From positions 62,001-126,000 of the forward strand of contig NZ_PJIL01000006.1 in assembly GCF_002929335.1 (NCBI RefSeq): 64,000 nt of DNA, in the 5' to 3' direction. Numbering within the stretch: position 1 is the stretch's first letter; each line of letters opens with the position of its first letter. Position numbers and translations under genes: made by a program. The DNA is from Arthrobacter sp. Y81 (GTDB taxonomy: Bacteria > Actinomycetota > Actinomycetes > Actinomycetales > Micrococcaceae). Under the pieces are notes generated by a model. That model was not told the DNA's origin. It saw nothing but the letters and a program-made list of their open reading frames with translations, and did not search any database. Shown one piece after another: positions 59,073 through 64,000 of the stretch.

Positions 59073-59836
59073 TTTGCGTCATCTCCCGAACGGGGAACAC
59101 CGGGGTGGGGATGACTGTGCGGGTGATGGTGCCCGGCATAGGGGTCCACATCGGGCTCCAGGCCTTCGTCGCTGCGGCCGTGGCTGAACCAGCCGATCGC
59201 GGCCGCCACTACCGCGGCGATCAGGATGGGAACGCCTCCGGGCACGAACGGTACGGCGAGGACGGTGGCCAGGGCGCACACCACGGCGATGGCCACCGGC
59301 TCGCGGCCTTTGAGCCGCGGCCACAGCAGGCCGAGGAAGGCAGCCACGGCGGCGCCGTCGAGCCCCCACTGCTTGGGGTCCCCTAACGCGCTGCCCGCAA
59401 GCGCCCCCACTGCAGTGAACACGTTCCAGAGCACAAAGATGCCGATCCCCGCGGTCCAGAATCCCCGCTTCTGCTCGTCAGGATCGGTCTGCCCGGTGCT
59501 CGTGGCGGTTGATTCGTCGATGGTGACATGGGCGGCGGCGAACTTGCGCCACCCGCGCGGCTGCAGCAGCGCGTTGAGCTGCATGCCGTAGATGCCGTTG
59601 CGCATGCCCAGGAGCGTGGCCGCGCCCATGGCGGCGACCCCGGACCCGCCGCCGGCCACCACGCCGATGAACGCGAACTGCGAACCGCCGCTGAAGAGAA
59701 GCAGGCTCAGCGCCATGGTCTGCCAGAAATCAAGCCCGGACGTGACGCCGAGCGCCCCGAACGAGATCCCGTACAGCCCGGTGGCGATGCTGATGGAAAG
59801 CCCCACGCGCACGGCCGGGGACTGAAGCAGTTTCAT
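59069..59836 (-). CDS. azlC: AzlC-family branched-chain amino-acid exporter
   Basis: Membrane exporter subunit of 255 aa with family landmarks LYGISFGALGVTSGLDFWQT, SLLLFSGGSQFAFIGVVAGG and LLGMRNGIYGMQLN. Together with AzlD it forms a leucine/valine/isoleucine exporter (BrnFE type). The C-terminus carries a His-rich tail (YAGHHHPHSHPHPG) not typical of the family. ATG 59836 overlaps the stop of the DoxX-like gene (ATGA), so three genes are coupled. Confidence 0.9.
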   Translation of the reverse strand: MKLLQSPAVRVGLSISIATGLYGISFGALGVTSGLDFWQTMALSLLLFSGGSQFAFIGVVAGGGSGVAAMGAATLLGMRNGIYGMQLNALLQPRGWRKFAAAHVTIDESTATSTGQTDPDEQKRGFWTAGIGIFVLWNVFTAVGALAGSALGDPKQWGLDGAAVAAFLGLLWPRLKGREPVAIAVVCALATVLAVPFVPGGVPILIAAVVAAAIGWFSHGRSDEGLEPDVDPYAGHHHPHSHPHPGVPRSGDDAK

Positions 59837-60312
59837 GGCCACAGGCCGGCAACACGTCCGGCGGCGGGCCACCGCAAGGCCGGCTTCCGCAGGCTCCAGG
59901 CCCAGAGGATCAGCGGGACCTGCAGCGGGAACCGCGCGGTGTGCACCTTCCGCTGCCCGGGCGTTCCGGCCGGGCCGTAGGCGCGGCGCAGGGCATCGGC
60001 ATGTCCGGCAAGGAACACCGTGAACATCGCGGTGACGGCGCCCGCGGCGCCTTTGCGGGTGGCCGGGATCAGGAGTCCGACGGCGGCGCCCGCCTCAAGC
60101 AGGCCGCTGAGCGCCACCCATTCATCGCGGGTCATGACGGCGAACGGGCCGTTGGGCCGGTCGCCGGAGTCCTCGCGGCACAGGAAATCGGGAACCACCT
60201 GGTGGAAGAACGCGGGGTCGCGGAAGTGCTTCATCGCACTCGTCAGCAGGAGTGCGCTCATGGCGGCCGCTGAGAGGGTCTGGGTGGCCCGGCCGGACCA
60301 GGTGAAAGGCAT
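59833..60312 (-). CDS. DoxX-like small membrane protein
   Basis: Four-helix membrane protein of 159 aa in the DoxX-like group ([60 protein letters not shown]). A single Cys is seen in PDFLCREDS. The role is unknown; some relatives take part in quinone or sulfur redox chemistry. ATG 60312 starts the first helix; the frame is open 51 bases further. First gene of the azlCD set. Confidence 0.75.
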   Translation of the reverse strand: MPFTWSGRATQTLSAAAMSALLLTSAMKHFRDPAFFHQVVPDFLCREDSGDRPNGPFAVMTRDEWVALSGLLEAGAAVGLLIPATRKGAAGAVTAMFTVFLAGHADALRRAYGPAGTPGQRKVHTARFPLQVPLILWAWSLRKPALRWPAAGRVAGLWP

Positions 60313-60404
60313 GGATCCATGCAACCACAGCCGCTGACGAGCCCGGTAACCGCTGCCCCGCAAGGACAGGACTTTCCGCCCGAGTCAGGACCGGCAACCG
60401 GGCG

Positions 60405-60410
60405 TAGCTT
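60405..60410 (+). promoter_or_regulatory. Possible -10 element of a leaderless transcript
   Basis: TAGCTT, of the TAnnnT type, ends seven bases before the ATG of the ABC ATPase gene, which has no Shine-Dalgarno. This spacing fits a leaderless start, common in actinobacteria. Confidence 0.35.
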
Positions 60411-60417
60411 ATTGACT

Positions 60418-61326
60418 ATGAGCAGCGTGGTGGAAATGACCGGCGTCGTGAAACGCTTCGGGAGCGTCACTGCCCTCGACGGCCTCGATTTCAGTGTGGC
60501 GGAGGGCGAGGTGCACGGCTTCCTGGGTCCCAACGGGTCCGGCAAGTCCACCACATTGCGGCTGCTGCTGGGCATGCTGCGTGCCAACTCGGGGTCTATC
60601 CGGGTGCTGGGCCTGGATCCCTGGCACGATGTTGCCACGCTGCACCGCCGGCTGGCGTATGTACCAGGGGACGTTGCGATATGGCCGAACCTGACCGGCG
60701 GGGAGGTGATCGACCTGCTGGGCCGGCTCCAAGGCGGACAGGACCGCGCCCGGCGGGACCTGCTGCTGCAGACTTTCGACCTTGACCCCACGAAAAAGTC
60801 GCGCACCTACTCCAAGGGCAACCGGCAAAAGGTTGCCCTTGTCGCGGCCCTGGCCACGGACGCCGAGCTCTTCCTCCTGGACGAGCCCACCAGCGGCCTG
60901 GACCCGTTGATGGAGGATGCCTTCCGCGGATGCGTCCGTGAGCTGCGCGGGCAGGGCCGCACGGTCCTGCTGAGCAGCCACATCCTGAGCGAGGCCGAGG
61001 CCCTCTCGGACCGGGTCAGCATCATCCGCGCAGGCCGGGTGGTGGAGTCCGGGCCGCTCGCGCAGCTGCGGCACCTTACGCGGACGGCCGTCACGGCCGA
61101 CGTCGCACGCGTGCCCCCCGGCCTGGACCTCCTTCCCGGCGTCCACGACGTTGTGGTGACGGACCACCGGGTGACCGCCCAGGTGGACCCCGCCGGGCTG
61201 GCACCGTTCCTGCAGGCCCTGACGGCCGCGGGGCTGGAGGCGCTGACCAGCCAGCCGCCCACCCTGGAGGATTTGTTCCTGCGCCACTACGGCCCGGCAG
61301 GATCGTTCGAATCGGCCCGGCTATGA
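60418..61326 (+). CDS. ABC-2 exporter ATP-binding protein
   Basis: ATPase subunit of 302 aa with Walker [12 protein letters not shown]-loop region [16 protein letters not shown], a signature variant [15 protein letters not shown], Walker [13 protein letters not shown] and H-loop [10 protein letters not shown]. The signature has SKGN in place of LSGGQ, as in other DrrA-like drug exporters. The last 80 residues form the extra C-terminal domain of this group. The stop overlaps the permease start (ATGA). It probably exports an antibiotic or lipid; the substrate is unknown. Confidence 0.92.
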   Translation: MSSVVEMTGVVKRFGSVTALDGLDFSVAEGEVHGFLGPNGSGKSTTLRLLLGMLRANSGSIRVLGLDPWHDVATLHRRLAYVPGDVAIWPNLTGGEVIDLLGRLQGGQDRARRDLLLQTFDLDPTKKSRTYSKGNRQKVALVAALATDAELFLLDEPTSGLDPLMEDAFRGCVRELRGQGRTVLLSSHILSEAEALSDRVSIIRAGRVVESGPLAQLRHLTRTAVTADVARVPPGLDLLPGVHDVVVTDHRVTAQVDPAGLAPFLQALTAAGLEALTSQPPTLEDLFLRHYGPAGSFESARL

Positions 61327-62963
61327 GCAGGACGCTCGCCCGCAGCAGGACGGGCACCGGGGCCGGGAGGCTGGCCGGGACGTTGGCCGGGACCGGCGTC
61401 CTGGTGCGGCTCGGCCTGCGGCGGGACCGTTGGCTGCTCCCGCTCTGGATAGCGGGCTTCGCCCTCATGGCCTACTCGACGGCGGCGGCCGGTGCCGAGC
61501 TGTACCCCGATGCGGCCAACCGTGTGGCGGCCTCCACGGCCTTGAACGCCACGGCATCCATGGTGGCGCTCTTTGGCCGGATATACGATCCGGCCTCGCT
61601 CGGCGCCCTTTCCCTCATCAAATACACGGCCTTTATGACGGCCATCCTTGCGGTCCTCATGGTGGTCCTCACCATCCGGCACACGCGGGGGGACGAGGAA
61701 AGCGGGCGACTGGAACTCCTTGGCGGCGGCCGGCTGGGACGCGACGCGCCGCTGGTGTCCGCGCTGGCCATCAGCTTTGCAACCAGCATCCTGACCGGGC
61801 TGCTTTCGGCGGGCGCGCTCGCCGTCGGCGGTTTGCCGGGCAGCGGGTCACTCGCCTTCGGTCTGGGCTGGGCAGCTACGGGGATGGCATACAGCGCGGT
61901 GGCTGCCGTGGCGGCCCAACTGACGGCGAGCGCCCGTGCCGCGACGGGGTTCAGCATCGGGGTCATCGCCGTGACCTACGGGCTGCGGGCGGTGGGCGAC
62001 CTCGCCGAACCCGGCCCATCGGTGTGGTCCTGGCTTTCACCGATCGGATGGAACCAGCAAATCCGGGCCTACGCCGGGGACCACTGGTGGGTGCTTTCGC
62101 TGCCCCTGACGCTGTGCGCTGCGCTGGTTCCCGTCGCGTTCTTCCTGCGGTCGCAGCGCGACCTCGGCGCCGGCCTCCGCGATGAGCGGCCCGGCCCCGC
62201 ACGCGGCCACCTTTCCGGCGTCCTGGCGCTCGCCGTGCGGCTGCAATACCGCGTCCTTGCGGCGTGGTGTGTGGCGTTCGTCCTTTTCGGCGTAGTGATC
62301 GGCTCGCTGGTTGGCAATGTGGCGGACTTCCTGAGTTCGCCCGGCGCCCAGGACCTGATGCGGGCGCTGGGCGGTCCCCAGGCCCTGACCGATGCGTTCC
62401 TCGCCGCCGAGATCAGCATCATGGGAGTCACCGCGGCCGCGTATGGCATCTCCGCGGCCAACCACCTCCGCAGCGAGGAGGCCGCCGGGCACACCGAGGC
62501 CCTGCTGGGAACTGCCACCACACGCATCCGCTGGGCCAGCAGCCATTATGCCGTGGCCTTGGCCGGCGTTGCGCTTCTGCAGCTTCTGACCGGCGTCTCC
62601 ATCGGCATCGGCGCCGCGTCCGCCGTCAATGACGCGGAGCTGGTGGCCCGGTCCGCCGTGGCGGCCCTTGCCCAGATTCCGGCCGCCTGGGTACTGACCA
62701 GTGCCGCACTGGCGGTGTTCGGCTGGGTGCCCCGGATGGCAGGGGGTGTGTGGGTACTCCTGCTGGGACTCATTGCCCTAGGTGAATTCGGAGTGCTCTG
62801 GAACGCTCCGGAATGGCTGATGGACCTCTCGCCGTTCCGGCATACCCCACTGCTTCCGGTGGACGCTGAGGCGGTTCCGGCGCTCGTGGCCCTCACGGCG
62901 GCCGCGGCACTGCTCGGTGCGCTGGGCTACGCCGGCTGGCGGCGCCGCGATCTTGCAGCCTGA
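61323..62963 (+). CDS. ABC-2 exporter permease (polyketide-antibiotic exporter type)
   Basis: Membrane subunit of 546 aa with about twelve helices in two similar halves, in the family annotated as exporters of polyketide antibiotics (TnrB3-like). Seen: [40 protein letters not shown] in a cytoplasmic loop, its second-half counterpart [20 protein letters not shown], and [20 protein letters not shown]. Both loops repeat the E(S/A)(G)xxE(L)LG pattern, showing the internal duplication. Coupled to the ATPase gene. Confidence 0.9.
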   Translation: MSRTLARSRTGTGAGRLAGTLAGTGVLVRLGLRRDRWLLPLWIAGFALMAYSTAAAGAELYPDAANRVAASTALNATASMVALFGRIYDPASLGALSLIKYTAFMTAILAVLMVVLTIRHTRGDEESGRLELLGGGRLGRDAPLVSALAISFATSILTGLLSAGALAVGGLPGSGSLAFGLGWAATGMAYSAVAAVAAQLTASARAATGFSIGVIAVTYGLRAVGDLAEPGPSVWSWLSPIGWNQQIRAYAGDHWWVLSLPLTLCAALVPVAFFLRSQRDLGAGLRDERPGPARGHLSGVLALAVRLQYRVLAAWCVAFVLFGVVIGSLVGNVADFLSSPGAQDLMRALGGPQALTDAFLAAEISIMGVTAAAYGISAANHLRSEEAAGHTEALLGTATTRIRWASSHYAVALAGVALLQLLTGVSIGIGAASAVNDAELVARSAVAALAQIPAAWVLTSAALAVFGWVPRMAGGVWVLLLGLIALGEFGVLWNAPEWLMDLSPFRHTPLLPVDAEAVPALVALTAAAALLGALGYAGWRRRDLAA

Positions 62964-62982
62964 GGGCTACTTGGGCCTGAGT

Positions 62983-63013
62983 GGTACTGCGGCCTGAACG
63001 GTACTGCGGCCTG
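62983..63013 (+). repeat. Short direct repeat after the exporter operon
   Basis: GGTACTGCGGCCTG occurs at 62983-62996 and 63000-63013, between two convergent genes. No function is apparent. Confidence 0.8.
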
Positions 63014-63036
63014 GCTGATCCGGAGCGGCATCCGGT

Positions 63037-63936
63037 TCAGCTGACGGGGTGGCTGCTTTCCGAGAGCTGGGCCAGCACCTGTGCCGGCCGGTTGGTGGTG
63101 ATCTCGTGGATCCCCAGCTCCTGGCACAGCTGCACGTCCTGTTCCGAGTCCACGGTCCACACCCTGAACCTGCGGCCGGATTCCAGCCATCGGCGGACGG
63201 CGCGGGCATGCCGGCGGACATAGTCGATGCCCGGTCCGGCCAGCCTGACTTCGCAGTCGTTCAGGATCCGCTCGCCTTCCACCTGCGCCGCCCGCATGAC
63301 GTTCGCTACGGCCCCGCCTGTGATGAGGCCCAGGCCCAGTTCCTCGCGGACTTCGTCCACGGTGATGTCGTCCACCAGCTGGCAGATGAACTCGGCGGGA
63401 ACGGTCGCGAGCAGGTGCTTCACGGAGTCCGGGCTGAAGCTCATGAAGGAGACACTGACGTTGTCCACCTTGGACGTCTGCGGATCCCAGCCCTCGGAGG
63501 CCAGCACCTCGAGCACCCGGTCCTCCAACGCCAGCAGGTAGGGGCTGGGATGTTTTAGTTCAATGGCGAGCCCGATTTCCCGGCCCGCCGCCCGGAGGAT
63601 GTCCAGCAGATCCGGCAGCGTCAGCAGCTGATCGAACTTCCCGCCGTACCCGAGCGGAATCCGGGCGCCCTTCCACGAGGAAAAATCCAGCAGCCGCAGT
63701 TCATCGAGGGTCCGGTCGGCCACGGGGCCGGTGCCGTCCGAGGTGCGGTCCAGGTTCGCGTCATGCAGCAGGACAACGTGCTGGTCCCGGCTGAGGTGGA
63801 CGTCGCATTCCACCCCGTCGGCGCCCTCCGCAATGGCCTGGAGGTAAGCGGCCCGGGTGTGCTCCGCGAAGGCGGCACTGGAACCGCGGTGGGCGTAGAC
63901 CAGCGGCCGGGTTGAAGCGGACTCGTCGGTAGTCAT
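63037..63936 (-). CDS. Glycerophosphodiester phosphodiesterase
   Basis: Cytosolic GDPD-family enzyme of 299 aa, predicted to hydrolyse glycerophosphodiesters to sn-glycerol 3-phosphate and an alcohol. The metal and catalytic residues are visible in YAHRGSSAAFAEHTRAAYLQ (HRG and the Glu) and DGVECDVHLSRDQHVVLLHD (Glu-Cys-Asp and the second His). ELKHPSPY supplies the next metal ligand. No signal peptide is present. It converges on the exporter operon. Confidence 0.92.
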   Translation of the reverse strand: MTTDESASTRPLVYAHRGSSAAFAEHTRAAYLQAIAEGADGVECDVHLSRDQHVVLLHDANLDRTSDGTGPVADRTLDELRLLDFSSWKGARIPLGYGGKFDQLLTLPDLLDILRAAGREIGLAIELKHPSPYLLALEDRVLEVLASEGWDPQTSKVDNVSVSFMSFSPDSVKHLLATVPAEFICQLVDDITVDEVREELGLGLITGGAVANVMRAAQVEGERILNDCEVRLAGPGIDYVRRHARAVRRWLESGRRFRVWTVDSEQDVQLCQELGIHEITTNRPAQVLAQLSESSHPVS

Positions 63937-63986
63937 GGTGACACGTTAGCGGACACCCGCCACGGATGCGGGGCTAGGCTGGGCAC

Positions 63987-64000
63987 ATGCAGGTGAACAG
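63987..64000 (+). CDS. Possible start of a rightward gene (only five codons visible)
   Basis: ATG at 63987 opens a frame that runs off the window. TAGGCT ends six bases upstream, which could be a leaderless -10. Too short to identify; a real gene is only a possibility. Confidence 0.25.

Noticed and set aside
1..64000. CRISPR arrays, tRNA/rRNA genes, insertion sequences
   Set aside because: No regularly spaced repeats, tRNA clover-leaf, transposase or terminal inverted repeats were seen by reading; the only tandem repeats are the coding minisatellites.

Overview
The window is a high-GC chromosome segment from an actinobacterium. The gene families (a DUF222/HNH protein, phage-holin/DUF3618/YihY stress genes, actinobacterial hutUH with an IclR regulator, GAF-ANTAR proteins, DosR-like boxes) fit the Micrococcaceae best, with an Arthrobacter/Pseudarthrobacter-type soil or plant-associated bacterium most likely. 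There is no rRNA or other marker, so the genus is inferred. I see no tRNA, rRNA, CRISPR array, insertion sequence or prophage.

Region 1 (1-7.1 kb) holds carbohydrate uptake and extracellular glycan genes: a polysaccharide-type ABC permease (cut by the window edge) behind a LacI-like operator, a PhyH-type dioxygenase, a GH95-like glycosidase with an adjoining AraC regulator, and a secreted protein with a DUF3472-like core. Region 2 (7.1-16.4 kb) is the clearest pathway: a divergent cluster of D-apionate lactonase (apnL), a FadR-type GntR regulator, an MFS transporter and five overlapping or abutting genes that together read as lerK-derI-lerI-oiaC-apnO. In order of reaction, D-apionolactone goes to D-apionate, 3-oxo-isoapionate, L-erythrulose, L-erythrulose-1-P, D-erythrulose-4-P and D-erythrose-4-P. 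Apiose is a plant wall sugar (rhamnogalacturonan II), which fits the neighbouring GH95 locus. No D-apiose dehydrogenase is present in the window.

Region 3 (16.5-34.7 kb) is mixed metabolism: two small unknown proteins, hutU-hutH with an IclR regulator and a divergent SDR that share one operator motif, a DUF222/HNH protein, an amino-acid permease, a LysE exporter, a 3-hydroxybutyrate dehydrogenase with an MHS transporter and LysR regulator, a GAF-ANTAR protein, a spermidine-synthase-like protein and an NAD-dependent epimerase.

Region 4 (34.7-51.7 kb) looks like a stress and dormancy island. An LEA-like protein, holin-like, DUF3618 and YihY membrane proteins are followed by a universal stress protein, a zinc alcohol dehydrogenase, a HAD-GH65 fusion, a polysaccharide deacetylase, a P1B-5-type metal ATPase, PEP synthase and a CtpF/PacL-type cation ATPase. 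Five sites resembling the DosR/DevR box lie before genes here, and three of these genes have counterparts in the Mycobacterium tuberculosis DosR regulon.

Region 5 (51.7-64 kb) has a coupled three-gene cassette of unknown product (glycosyltransferase, PIG-L deacetylase/methyltransferase fusion, acyl-CoA-dehydrogenase-like protein), a Dps protein, an O-methyltransferase, a thiamine-binding-type protein, a TetR regulator, an ANTAR-only protein, AzlCD branched-chain amino-acid exporter genes with a DoxX-like gene, an ABC-2 exporter pair and a glycerophosphodiester phosphodiesterase.
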